From Leptoclinus maculatus (taxonomy: Eukaryota; Chordata; Actinopteri; Perciformes; Stichaeidae), in contig JAVDOI010000042.1 in the NCBI GenBank assembly GCA_032191485.1, positions 382,001 to 446,000 of the forward strand: a stretch of DNA of 64,000 nt. Direction: 5' to 3'. The translations under genes and the position numbers were made by a program. Positions 8,131 through 18,065 of this stretch are shown in pieces. The stretch's first letter is position 1; each line of letters starts with the position of its first letter. The notes under the pieces are model-generated. The model was not told the origin of the DNA and searched no databases. It saw only the letters and a program-made list of their open reading frames with translations.

Positions 8131-10038
8131 ATGAATGGGGTTCAGAAACAAGTTACTACAGTAACCACTCCAAAGGGGATTAATATACAGATAAAGCTTG
8201 TTACGTTAGTGCCAGAAACAACTAAGAATGTTACTACACCTACTCAGGCTACTACTCTAACTATGACTTCAAAGGGAATGAATGCTACAATAGCGACAAC
8301 ATCCGTGGCATCTACGATATTCGTAAACATAACACAGACATCTAATATGACATCTTGGTCATTTGGGGGTGTGGTTGATGCAATCTGGAAGCTAATGTCA
8401 AACACAGAGCCTAGCATGAACAGCAGTAATGACATTGCTGAAGTTAGAGAACAAAGAATAAAAGAGAAGGATGTAGAGTCATCTATGACAGCTCAGGAGA
8501 CTATTTTAAACGTAGATAGTAACTTTGTTGACTCTGATCAGGCACCAGAGTACATGATGGATCAATACCATACAGTACAAAAAAGAGACACTAAATGGAG
8601 GGCATTTGGGTTTGATCCTTCAGTGTTACAAATTGCAGACCCTTGGGCAGGTAGGAACTTATGGTTCCAGCAAATAACCCACTCCGTAAGATCAGTGGTG
8701 AAAACTGAGGGCCCATGTCTGGTGAAAATCCTATCGCCAAACTCATGGCCTTCAATTTTAGAGACTATACCAGAACCACTAACCACTATGTGTCAAGGTT
8801 ATGCTTTATCATGGTTGATGTATCACCAGCAGTCAGCAAACGATATAGTGATGTCATGGTCAGTGTTTCTGTTTAGGCCTAGATTTACTTGTGCTTGGTT
8901 GAAGGAATTAGCATATATAAATTTACTTGATCAGCATGAAGATATCAGAACAGCGGTCCCTGACCTAATGGAGGTGACAGCAGTGGGAGCTACCAGCTGT
9001 TTTTGTTCAAATACAACTTATGAAGGGCCGGGAACGTTTATGGGGTTATCAGATTGTGATAAATATGTGATGGACTTGGGTAAAAAGGAACAGGGGAATA
9101 GTAATGATACGTACGAAGCATCATTTCAGGTACCAAAACACAAAAAGAAGACAATTTTAAGGGTACATAACCAGAGATTGCCGGGGAATGTGACGATAGG
9201 GAATTTCAAGGATATTTGGTGGGTCTGTGGTGATAAGGCATACATATTTCTACCACATGGGTGGACAGGATGCTGTTATATGGCACTGTTGAAACTTCCA
9301 TATGAGGTTTTTACTATCCAGAAGGGAGTAGGGCCAGATGGGGTCCAATCTGAGGTCGCTTCACGTAGTAGGAAGAAACGTGAGCTGGCACAGTTTCACA
9401 ATTTGGAATCATACCATTGGAGAATAAGTATAGGAGAGAAGTGGGGTATAGGTATATTCCCATGGTATGGGGTGACATTCTTGGCGGATCACATCGACAA
9501 CATTACATACACCTTGCAGGGCTTTGCGAACGAAACCATAAGAGGCTTCGAATATTTGTCAAACACTCAGAGAAGCCACAGACTGACGTTGCTGAAACAT
9601 GACATGGCTCTTGACTACATTTTGGCCAAACAGGGGGGCCTTTGTATGACTTTGAACTTAACAGGGGACGCTTGCTATACGTTGATTCCTGATAGTTCTG
9701 ATAACATGACTAGTGTCATAGAGGCATTGAAGCTCATAAGGGATGCGTTTGGCCCGTCGGAAGGCGCAGGATGGTCTGCAAATGCTTGGTTGCAGGATCA
9801 ATTGGGGCCAATAGGAGCAGTGGTGGTTCAGATTTTGGTAGCGCTCGTTCTGTCGTTGTGTGTGATGTTCTGTTTTTGCACGCTGTTGTTGACTTTTGCA
9901 AAGGCTATGATACTGAGATGGGTTGGAATTGTGATGCCCGGCGATCAAACTATGATGCCGTTATTACAAGAAGTTGACACGGACGTGGAGGAGGATGACG
10001 CGATAAAGATCGAATTGGTGGAGAAATATCCATTTTAA
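8119..10038 (+). CDS. env: Envelope-like glycoprotein frame fused to the end of the integrase core
   Basis: This is a 639-codon open frame. Residues 1-7 (MCERMNG) are the integrase catalytic-Glu motif, and env sequence follows directly, so a deletion joined pol to env. No N-terminal signal peptide is visible, so the start of env is probably lost. The surface part begins Thr-rich with several NxT sites. RSRKKR (416-421) is a furin-type cleavage site. The transmembrane subunit contains a helical stretch, Cys509 and Cys519 in GGLCMTLNLTGDACYTLIP, one hydrophobic anchor at about 565-592 and a cytoplasmic tail of about 45 residues. The Cys spacing is not the CX6CC of typical gamma-type envelopes. 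I do not recognise the surface domain. Without a signal peptide, surface delivery is doubtful unless splicing supplies one. Confidence 0.85.
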   Translation: MCERMNGVQKQVTTVTTPKGINIQIKLVTLVPETTKNVTTPTQATTLTMTSKGMNATIATTSVASTIFVNITQTSNMTSWSFGGVVDAIWKLMSNTEPSMNSSNDIAEVREQRIKEKDVESSMTAQETILNVDSNFVDSDQAPEYMMDQYHTVQKRDTKWRAFGFDPSVLQIADPWAGRNLWFQQITHSVRSVVKTEGPCLVKILSPNSWPSILETIPEPLTTMCQGYALSWLMYHQQSANDIVMSWSVFLFRPRFTCAWLKELAYINLLDQHEDIRTAVPDLMEVTAVGATSCFCSNTTYEGPGTFMGLSDCDKYVMDLGKKEQGNSNDTYEASFQVPKHKKKTILRVHNQRLPGNVTIGNFKDIWWVCGDKAYIFLPHGWTGCCYMALLKLPYEVFTIQKGVGPDGVQSEVASRSRKKRELAQFHNLESYHWRISIGEKWGIGIFPWYGVTFLADHIDNITYTLQGFANETIRGFEYLSNTQRSHRLTLLKHDMALDYILAKQGGLCMTLNLTGDACYTLIPDSSDNMTSVIEALKLIRDAFGPSEGAGWSANAWLQDQLGPIGAVVVQILVALVLSLCVMFCFCTLLLTFAKAMILRWVGIVMPGDQTMMPLLQEVDTDVEEDDAIKIELVEKYPF

Positions 10039-11035
10039 ATATCTCATAGGATTATAATCCTGTTATTTACCTTTGTTATGGCTTGCGTAGTTTGTAGTGT
10101 TGCTTTTGTTTTGCTCTTTCGAGACTTTGTTTAGTCTCGAAGGGGGGGGTATGGAATGGAAACAAATGAACAAAATGATTAATGGACAATATGATTTATA
10201 ATCTCACGTTTTTACGTATAGTAATTTCACATTTTTACGTATAGAAGTGTTCTTATTCTGTGTTTGATGTTTTAATTTGTATATGTTCTGTATGCAAAAG
10301 ATACTGGTTTTCTTTTCTCTCATTCTAGTACATATTGGGGGAAGTCCACTGTGAGGGTGGTGGATTATCAGAGACTCCGAGGGGCTGAATGGATTCAGAC
10401 ACTTCAAACATGAAAATACGAATGGACTGAAGGACTCTGAACGTGGACTGGCGATACAACATCCAGATTCAAGACGTCATCAATACTACACCTGAGTCGA
10501 GGCTGCGGAGAAAACTGCAGCGTTATACAGTCTTATGTTCTCTCTTAAATGTTACATTAGTATGATTAAAAATGAATTTTCTTCTTTGTGTATTACATGC
10601 TTGGGAAATGATGGATACTAAATATAATGGGACCTCGGATGTTTTCTTTTGTTTCTCGATGGTTAGGGACAGTGGGGTAGGCAGGAGAAGGTCCATAGAA
10701 AGGTGCGATGGGTCGACCAGCCTGACTTTGGACATTATTTCGTTTTGATTTGCTGAGAGTTCCATATGTATTTGTTTAAGTCATTTCCATACATAAATTG
10801 TTAAAATTCCTCATTTCAGTGTTATGGAGTACTACGTATGGTCGCCTTGGCAGAGGGACCGTGTGAGAATTTTCCTGTCTACATTGTTTAATGGACATTT
10901 CAAGAAAGATTAGCTGCCTGACAGGTTTTTCACTCTCACTTTTATACTCCATACAGTTGCTTTAATGTTAAAAAGAATGTGTTGTTAATTCTGTTATGAT
11001 TGTACATCTGTATTTCTCTTCTTTTATTGTATTTT
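10039..11035 (+). other. Proviral 3' non-coding region between env and 3' LTR
   Basis: About 1 kb follows the env stop, with no forward open frame of note and so no accessory gene visible. It contains the first hairpin and G-run module (10118-10149). A pair of near-identical words (TTTTTACGTATAG, near 10208-10240) is also present. Confidence 0.6.
10118..10149 (+). promoter_or_regulatory. Hairpin plus G-run module, upstream copy
   Basis: TTCGAGACT (10118-10126) pairs with AGTCTCGAA (10133-10141) across a 6-base loop, followed at once by eight Gs (10142-10149). It mirrors the module that abuts the 3' LTR about 920 bases downstream. It may be a second plus-strand primer or a relic of a duplication. 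Confidence 0.7.
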
Positions 11036-11070
11036 TTCGAGACTTGGTGCAAGTCTCGAAGGGGGGAATA
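11036..11070 (+). promoter_or_regulatory. Hairpin plus polypurine tract adjoining the 3' LTR
   Basis: TTCGAGACTT (11036-11045) and AAGTCTCGAA (11051-11060) form a perfect 10-bp stem with loop GGTGC. AAGGGGGGAATA (11059-11070) then ends at the first base before the LTR, which is the position of the plus-strand polypurine primer. Confidence 0.85.
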
Positions 11071-11459
11071 TGTGGTATATTTTCAGCCTTCCTGTAAGGG
11101 GCCTCTTTGGGGGTCTTGGATGGGAACCAGATGTGTATGGATTCCCATGACCTCAAGGCAGGAAATAGGGGTGAAGAGGCCACCAATTGATTACATTGGT
11201 TAACCATTCCTCCCTTATGGAGACATACATTGTTTAAATCCCTCCCTTACGAGATGCAGACATGCACCCTATATAAGAAGACGCTGAGTCTCTCATCTTT
11301 AGGCTCTTTTGGATTCAACCCAGGACCTCCAGGTGGTTGCAACACCTGTATGACATGTGTTACTTGTTTGTAATAAACTTTATTATACCAGCAAGAACAG
11401 TGTCCGCGGAGCATTCTTCATCATCACTTCAACAGCACTGTCGCAGAAAAGATACGACA
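11071..11459 (+). repeat. 3' LTR
   Basis: 389 bp, TG...CA ends, same sequence as 786-1174 by eye. TATATAA lies at 11270-11276 and AATAAA at 11372-11377. TTAC follows at 11460-11463, matching the four bases before the 5' LTR. Confidence 0.96.
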
Positions 11460-12100
11460 TTACGATGGGTTAAAGTGTTGCAATATATTTATCTATGAGA
11501 TGTAATATGTTTAGAATGAGTTTAGGAAGCATCGTGGAAATGCCGCACATATGCTTGTAAAAAGTGTCAAAGTATCAGGAAGTACCAGAATACTTATCTA
11601 GTGTAGAGAGTGTTTACAATATGTTTACTATAGGAGTGTTGAACCATAAGAGACAATTATTGGATGTATTATTAATGAATGTATTAATCTGTAAGAATAG
11701 TCGATAGGGATAGACAGGATTTTAAGTTGGGCTTTAACAGAGGACACCAAGAATAGAGCGAGGACCCAAGAGGACCCCAAGAAGGAGGAGCTACAGACGG
11801 AGACCAATAGGAGACGACGAGGGAGTCAGCTGACTAAGGCTAGGAGGAGTCAGCTGGATTTAGCCAATAGTATTTGAGACAGATATTTTACGGACTATGA
11901 AAGGAGATTCAAATGTTTATTTCAGTCTCTTCATCACATTTCGTCCTTCAGGTAACAAGCTTCCTGTTTGGAGTGTGTGTGAAAGCTGTTCTCGAGAGCA
12001 TTTTACTATCGATAGTTAATTCAGATTGCATTTGTTATTAAATACATGTTTTATTTTGAAACCTGAATTCAGCGAACTTATTTTTGGCGCACATGCGCAG
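11460..12100 (+). repeat. LTR-like repeat, copy A, right part
   Basis: It resumes with TTACGATGGGTTAAAG, the same sequence that continues uninterrupted at 15695 and, inverted, at 60020-60035. It then runs through CTCGAGAGCATTTTACTATC and a TATTAAATAC-type A/T region to GCGCACATGCGCAG. No gene is present. Confidence 0.8.
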
Positions 12101-12103
12101 TAA

Positions 12104-12937
12104 CTAGTCAACAAACCAGTTCAGCGTTAGCGGCTCTTGTTTATACTTTGCCCCAACACTAACCAATACACGTTTACGTTTAAGTGATTGAGGATGCACA
12201 GCAAATACATTATTGGTGCAAGACACTTCATTTATAAATGTGGAGGATATATTTAGCTGAACATCTCTACAAACCTTTCTTCCACTCTTGGCAAGCTCTT
12301 TCACTAATACACAAAAACAATGTGTTTCCGATGCAACAGAGGCCTCATCATCACATGTAAAAGCCATCAGGCTCATAATCTCACAGAATGTTCCATCACT
12401 TAACTGTACAATTTCATTATTTCTCTTTTTAAGGGTTGTGTTGTTATACGAATGATAAACAACATTGCAACAAATGAAACGGTCATAATATAAACCTGAA
12501 TGAACTGTCACCCCTATGAAAATAGCCATCCTCTGCAGCACTGATGTGCTACCTTTTGTCGGGCAGCCAAAACCTCTGACATTATTTTGAAACTCCTTTG
12601 ACTTCTTTCTTAAGCCAGAGCTACTTTGGAGTTCTTCAAATAATTTCCTTGTGCTGTCATTTGCATTTGCCATTGTTGTCCCTGCTTTTGTTGAGAGACC
12701 TCGCCACCTAAGAAACCTCTTCACTATTTGAGTTGGCACATTTGTTGTTCCATTGAAAAACTTAAGCAAAGTCCCATTAAATGATTCAAATGGAAATGTG
12801 GATGTTGCCCACAGTGGTCCCCAGCTGCGCACACTTGCTGCCAAGTGCATTAACAAATGAACATTGAAAGAAACATTAGCAGCACCATATAGTTTCTCAA
12901 AGTTAAACACAAACTTACGCAGAGCTTTTTCTGCCAC
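12104..12937 (-). pseudogene. EnSpm/CACTA-like transposase, C-terminal fragment
   Basis: A 277-codon open frame on the reverse strand, ending next to the LTR-like copy A. The stretch FNVHLLMHLAASVRSWGPLW followed by STFPFESFNGTL resembles the DUF4218-type region that follows the catalytic domain in EnSpm/CACTA transposases. The rest (about residues 95-277) is less conserved and unrecognised. The catalytic core and the N-terminus are not upstream within 600 bases, so it is a partial exon or fragment. A related but different part of such a protein lies at 62157-63960. The open frame suggests it decayed only recently, but no intact element surrounds it. Confidence 0.65.
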
Positions 12938-13512
12938 ATCTAGCTGGTTTTAATGTCAATGTTAACAGTAATCCATCAGTGAACGGATACCTGGACACAG
13001 CATGGTTCCTCAGCACATCCTTCAGCAGCTCTGCGTCAGCAAAGAAGATGATCCTGAGGATTGCGTCCAAGCCGTATTAATGACAGTGCCCTGATCTCTG
13101 GTCTGCTCTATAATGCTAACCACGTTCGCTACCTAGCTTGTCAGCTAGCCTGCCAATTCGGACCTTATTAAAAACGGAACAATATTCGCATGGCTAAGTT
13201 ATCGCGGCTGTTCCACACATTGTGGTCATTATTACAGAATGGAAGCCTTCATAAAGTTACTTACCATAGAATGGACTGTTGCCTGCGGTCGGTATGAGTC
13301 AGTTTGAATCTTGCTTCAGTCAGGAAAAAAGGCGGAAAGACGACTGAGTGCGCGTGATCTGGCACATGCGCAAAGGGTAGTCCCCCAACTAAACAAATTT
13401 ATTTTGCGTTGATACACACCATCTAACCTAAATAAATCTAATAAATGAAAGTATTCATACATTTTATGTTAGACCCATTAAATATAAATGTGTTTATTTT
13501 TTAAATTGATAT
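12938..13512. other. Unassigned stretch between transposons
   Basis: No coding frame was found here. A GGCACATGCGCAAAGG word near 13354 recalls the end of the LTR-like family but is not a full copy. The AT-rich right end carries the hAT target sequence. Confidence 0.4.
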
Positions 13513-14429
13513 ATTTAAATTAGTGCTGGGCAACGATTAAAGTTTTTAATCGCGATTAATCGCATGGATTCTTTGAGATTAATCGCATTGTTATGGCAAA
13601 GTTCAATAATTAATTAAAAAGTAGTGTATTGCGCACTTTTATTTAAAAAGTACTGCTATATGAACAAAAGGGCAATAACATTTGGTTTGCAAACACTTAA
13701 AACAAATAAGATGCTTTTTAACAGCAGTATTCCCTTTACACAGTAGCGATCATATTTCTTGCACTATCTGTGCTCATTGTGCTGACTTTATGTGAAACGT
13801 TCCACTGCTGTGCAACATGAATAAAATGTTTCAGCACGTTTCAGCAAAAATGTCTGTCTTCATGACAGTCAGAGCATGTGAATGCAGCTCTACTGTTCAC
13901 CAATATAATGCTGTAACTCCGAGGTAATTATGGTTACCCAGCGATCAAAGAATAAAGACACTTTACGCACAATTTAGGTGTTTTTTCCCTTTAACTCACG
14001 AGATGCAGGTAGCATGTTTTATACTTAATGTGAATATAATTCATACTTTTGTGAGGAATTTAAGTTTAATTAAAGCGCTCCAAATTATGGATATTATGTG
14101 TTACAGTGTATTTACCTGTAGGAGTTTAAACTAAAGATTGTGGTCATTTCATGCAGTGTCTGTAAGAGAGGGGTTTGAGGAATGTGCTGGAGTGGAGGTT
14201 GGAAGAAGTGGCTGGGTGAGGTGTTGGAGTAGAACAATAGGACAACAGCCAGGAGGGGCTTATTGGGTTTCAGCCAATCGTAGGAGCTGATCGATAGGCT
14301 CAGGAATGTAACTTTGGGGGACAAAGAACTGTGAATCCTTTGAGAGAGCCAGACTCCCTCTGCATCATGGGACAGACAGACCATTCTGTCCTGTGGTGTG
14401 AACGGGGCCTCATATTTCATGGAATATTA

Positions 14430-14544
14430 TTTGTTTGTTTGTTTTACTATTGATAGTTAATTTAGTTTGCATTTGTTATTAAATACTTGTTTACTTTTAA
14501 AACCGCATCTAGTAACTTTTTAGGTCCACCTGCACAGTAAGTAG
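14430..14544 (+). repeat. LTR-like repeat, copy D (diverged end piece)
   Basis: TTTACTATTGATAGTTAATT, then TTGTTATTAAATACTTG and a terminal TGCACAGTAAGTAG, match the right ends of copies A-C with many changes. The upstream part (14100-14430) is too diverged to align by eye. Confidence 0.55.
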
Positions 14545-14986
14545 TACCGTAATTTCCGGACTATAGAGCGCACCTATATATAGGCCGCACCTGCTAATTT
14601 TTAAAAGAAAAAATAAATTGTACATAAATAAGCCGCACTTGTCTATAAGCCGCAGGTGTCCCCGGCCACGTCATCGTGCGGGACCACCCCCCAGCTGCTC
14701 TGCAGGCGCGCCCCCGTCTGAAGCTCGAACATCTTCCTGAACTCCACCGGCCCTTCTTGCGGTACTCGGAGACGAGCAGCTCCCCGAACACGAGCGGGCT
14801 CTCCCCGGGGAGAGCGGGCGACACGCTCGTCTCCGCGGCCGACACGCTCGTCTCCGCGGCCGACACGCTCGTGTCCGCGGCCGACACGCTCGCGTCTTCT
14901 TCCATAAATTAGCCGCATCGTTGTAAAAGCCGCAGTCTCAAAGCGTGTGAAAAAAAGTAGCGGCTTATATGCCGGAATTTACGGTA
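14545..14986. mobile_element. MITE with TACCGTAATTTCCGG ends
   Basis: The left end TACCGTAATTTCCGGACTAT and the right end GCCGGAATTTACGGTA are inverted copies, with CCGCAC/GCGGCT-type repeats just inside. This end sequence is common in fish genomes. The GC-rich interior (14640-14895) has no supported gene and contains a 21-bp tandem repeat. Confidence 0.75.
14820..14895 (+). repeat. 21-bp GC-rich tandem repeat
   Basis: The unit GACACGCTCGTCTCCGCGGCC is present about 3.6 times, starting at 14820, 14841, 14862 and 14883. The open frames through it are a by-product of the unit length being a multiple of three. Confidence 0.9.
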
Positions 14987-15578
14987 AATAGAGAACCAGC
15001 CCAGCACTGCAGCCTTGCAGATTCTTCAGAAAATTCTACCCTTAACACTTTGTTGGCATCTTATTCTGAAAATCGGATGTTCGTCTGAAGAAACCGGATG
15101 TTGTCTCACGTTAATCTTTCCGCTAACTTTCTTAGCTCATTCGTTGCGATCCTAAAGGTGCGTTCACACCAAACACGACGCAAACGCACCTTGAGAACGT
15201 TCCTCAGACCGACATCTTCCACAATACTAATCGGCTGCAGTTTGTATCCACTTCTCTGTAGCATTTGTTAGCTTGTCTTGCTTTTGTTTATCTATACTTT
15301 TTCCACACGCTAGTGTCTGAAGACGTAGTCTGAAGTCTTCCTCCACCGCTGCCAGTGAGCAACAGACTTTCAAAATAAAAATAATAAAGAAAATACGTTA
15401 ACGCACGATAAAATAATTGTCGGCGTTAATTAATTAATGCGTTAACGCGATAATAACACGTTAACTTGCCCAGCACTAATTTAAATAAATCAAACACGAT
15501 TTTAATGTCACCTTTAAGAAGGGCTTGAATCGTTTTTTTGAGTGTGGCTCACTTTGATGGCATCCTGAAGAAGGGTTT

Positions 15579-16365
15579 TGTGAAGGATTTCAGTATTAAA
15601 GATAGTATTAGTATAATTTTAGTATTAGAATTAGTTTAGTATGATTATTAGCACCTCTTGTGGTGAATAGAAGTGTCAAAATAATAAGAATGTTACCATG
15701 GGTTAAAAGTTGCAATATATTTATCTATGGAATGTATTCTATGTTTACAGGAGGTTTACAGATAGAGGATATTGTATGTTACAGTATATTGACACATTGA
15801 ATGTATTAAGCCATACAAGTATTAAACACTGAAGTATTAAACACTGTAGAGAATAAGTATTAAAGGGACAGATTTAGGGATATCTGAGTGAGGCATGGAG
15901 TAGAAGAGTTGGAGAGAGAGAAGCAGCAGGAATGCAGAGATGAACATCAAAGGACGTCTCCAGCTGAGTTGACAACTTCAGGACAATGCAGCAGGCCAAG
16001 CCAGGTCATAAAACGGGGGATGACTTTCAGCCATGAGGCTGCAACAAGCCAGACACTGATTGGCTTAGACATTAGCCAAGATGATCAATCAATAAGTTAA
16101 ATACCGATTGGCTCATACATAGTCCTGTGCAGTTTTTATGACAATTTGACCCCCATATGTCTTTTCTGCAGTATAAAAGCTGAGGTTCGAGGGAGCAGAG
16201 GCAGACCCCACATGATCGCTTCTTCACAGAACCTGCTTAAATGTGAGACCTGAGAGAGTGAAAGTGTGTGATCTCTGTTCTCGAGAATATTACTATTGAT
16301 AGTTAATTTAGTTTGCATCTGTTATTAAAATACTAGTTTTACTTTTAAAACCGGATCCAGCTCGT
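15579..16365 (+). repeat. LTR-like repeat, copy B (uninterrupted)
   Basis: It starts TGTGAAGGATTTCAGTATTA and contains AAGAATGTTACCATGGGTTA, the sequence that the retrovirus split in copy A. It ends near AAAACCGGATCCAGC. It serves as an empty-site reference for the proviral insertion. Confidence 0.8.
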
Positions 16366-17872
16366 TTTTTGTGAGACCTCGCAGCTGAAAGTAGCAGCAG
16401 CGGAGGCTGTGCGGTCAGAGGCCCACCCCCCTCTGTTCTTCTTTGTTCAAACTTCCAACTTCAACAGATCCGAGCTATTTTAAAAGTTATTTGCTTGTCG
16501 TCTTGCGGAGAGAACTAACAAAACATGAATTCAGACTTTTTACAAATCGGCATCATTACGTAGTTATTTCGGAGTCCCTTTTTGTCGGTTTATTGCAGTT
16601 AAATCACAGCCAAATCAGTTTATTTTGGGTTCATACAGCTTTAGTAAACAGCCGACGTGTGGCTTGCGGGTGTCTCCTCAGGTCAGGTCGCGGACCACAA
16701 CCTGTCTGCACAATGAATACAGCTCGATAAAATCCACGGAGCTCCTCCGGATGATGTTATGAACCCAGACAAGACGGCGTTTAGTTTCCCGTGATATCTG
16801 GGACTTCCAAAACACGTACTAAGCAGAAATATAGGTTATTTCTTCAATGGTTGATGGCGGCTTTCAAGGCGAAAAGCCACGCCCCCTCTCAGGCGCGTCC
16901 AGCGCGATTCACGCGAATGAACACAAATGGTCCCCGGTGAGACCGGCGGTTAACGCGGTGTGAATAATTCTACTTGTGTGAACACAGCATAACTGGTCAT
17001 ATGTAATTCTTTTCATTCATAGATGATGTATCCTTATTAATTGTACTCATTGATTCATACTTGATGCTCGTTCTTTATTCATTTTATTCACAATTTATTA
17101 ATTTGTCAGTTTAGTAGTTTATTTTGTAGTTAAGTCATTTTCTAAACTTGATCATTTGATTTTAGGTGTGTAAGTAGTCATTACACACCATGCCAGGAAC
17201 TCCTTGCAACCCTGAGATTATGACACTTAATTGATTAATGTCACATTTTGAGGTTTGCCCTTTTTTCCCAAATTTGGTGGCATGCTAAATTGAATCCAAT
17301 TCCATAATTATGTTGCTTGAAGTAATTGTGTCTGATAGCTGCAGCAGAGTTCTATCACTTCCCTTCACCTTTTACACTAATGTCATTGGTTTATGGTTAA
17401 TCATTTTGAGTTATTAATTATCATTACATATTTAGTTATCTATTCATTATTAAATCTGCTCCAAGCAATAACGCAACACCCTTCTGCTGACACTGAGCCC
17501 TTTCTGCACTCAGCTGAATCCATTCACAGAGGCTCTCAAACATCGCCAATGCAGAACCCAATGCCTAATTTATATCTAGCACATTAGTGAGAGGGTGGTG
17601 AGGGATGGAGGCGTGAATGACAGCGGGGCAGAGTACAGGCATCTCTAATGTTGAGTGTCACGCTGGTGCCTGCAGCCTCACACTCCTCCGTGCCTCCTTC
17701 TCTCTGTGTATGTAGACCTTTTTATGTCTCTGCACAGCGACAGCCCCCCTTCTGTTCACCCATGACTGCAACATGGAGAGAACTCTGTTGTGAAGTGTGC
17801 CCATCATCGGTCGGATTACAAAGAATAATGAGACTTCATATCGAGAGGAAATCAACAATCTTACAAAGTGGG

Positions 17873-18065
17873 GCTCAGAGAACGACCCACTGCTCAACAT
17901 CAGCAAAAAACAATGAGCTGATCATTGATTCAAGAAAAAACAAGGTGAAGACACACATCCCTGCCTACATCAATGGAGCTGATGTGGAGCAAAAGAACAG
18001 TTTTAGGCTCCTGGGAATCAGCCGCATAAAGAACCTGACATGGTCATGGTCACATCTCATAGGCT
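17873..18065 (+). pseudogene. LINE reverse-transcriptase fragment (L2/Rex1-like)
   Basis: The translation gives words such as ELIIDSRKNKVKTHIPAYIN and FRLLGISRIKN, typical of the part of L2/Rex-type reverse transcriptases after the catalytic FADD box. The piece is short and interrupted. The same region of a related element recurs at 34345-34600. Confidence 0.6.

Larger units (their letters stand above)
786..11459 (+). mobile_element. Endogenous retrovirus provirus, 10.67 kb, young but pol-defective
   Basis: The order is LTR, primer-binding site, long leader, gag, UAG, protease, 2H-like domain, reverse transcriptase (broken), RNase H (broken), integrase (broken), env-like frame, hairpin plus polypurine tract, LTR. 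Both LTRs are 389 bp and I see no difference between them, which implies recent integration. The element is flanked by TTAC on both sides (782-785 and 11460-11463). Gag and pol sharing a frame across a UAG, and a gamma-type env layout with a furin-like site and a C-terminal membrane anchor, point to the gamma/epsilonretrovirus side of the family. The long leader recalls fish epsilon-like viruses, but I cannot place it more precisely. Pol deletions mean it cannot encode its own replication enzymes. Gag and env frames are open. Confidence 0.95.
13521..15478. mobile_element. Non-autonomous hAT element with perfect 8-bp target duplications
   Basis: The ends are inverted repeats: TAGTGCTGGGCAA on the left and TTGCCCAGCACTA on the right. 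ATTTAAAT flanks both ends (13513-13520 and 15479-15486), the 8-bp duplication typical of hAT elements. The subterminal sequence is palindromic (TTTTAATCGCGATTAATCGC on the left, GTTAACGCGATAATAACACG on the right). No transposase frame remains. It contains a diverged LTR-like copy and a MITE, so it is a nested cluster. Confidence 0.9.

Noticed and set aside
10204..10765. Reverse-strand open frames in the 3' region of the provirus as antisense genes
   Set aside because: 67 and 80 codons with no motif, and no promoter could be identified on that strand.
14594..14918. GC-rich open frames with repeated SVSAAET units
   Set aside because: The frames arise from a 21-bp tandem repeat in a MITE; the unit length is a multiple of three, so all frames stay open.
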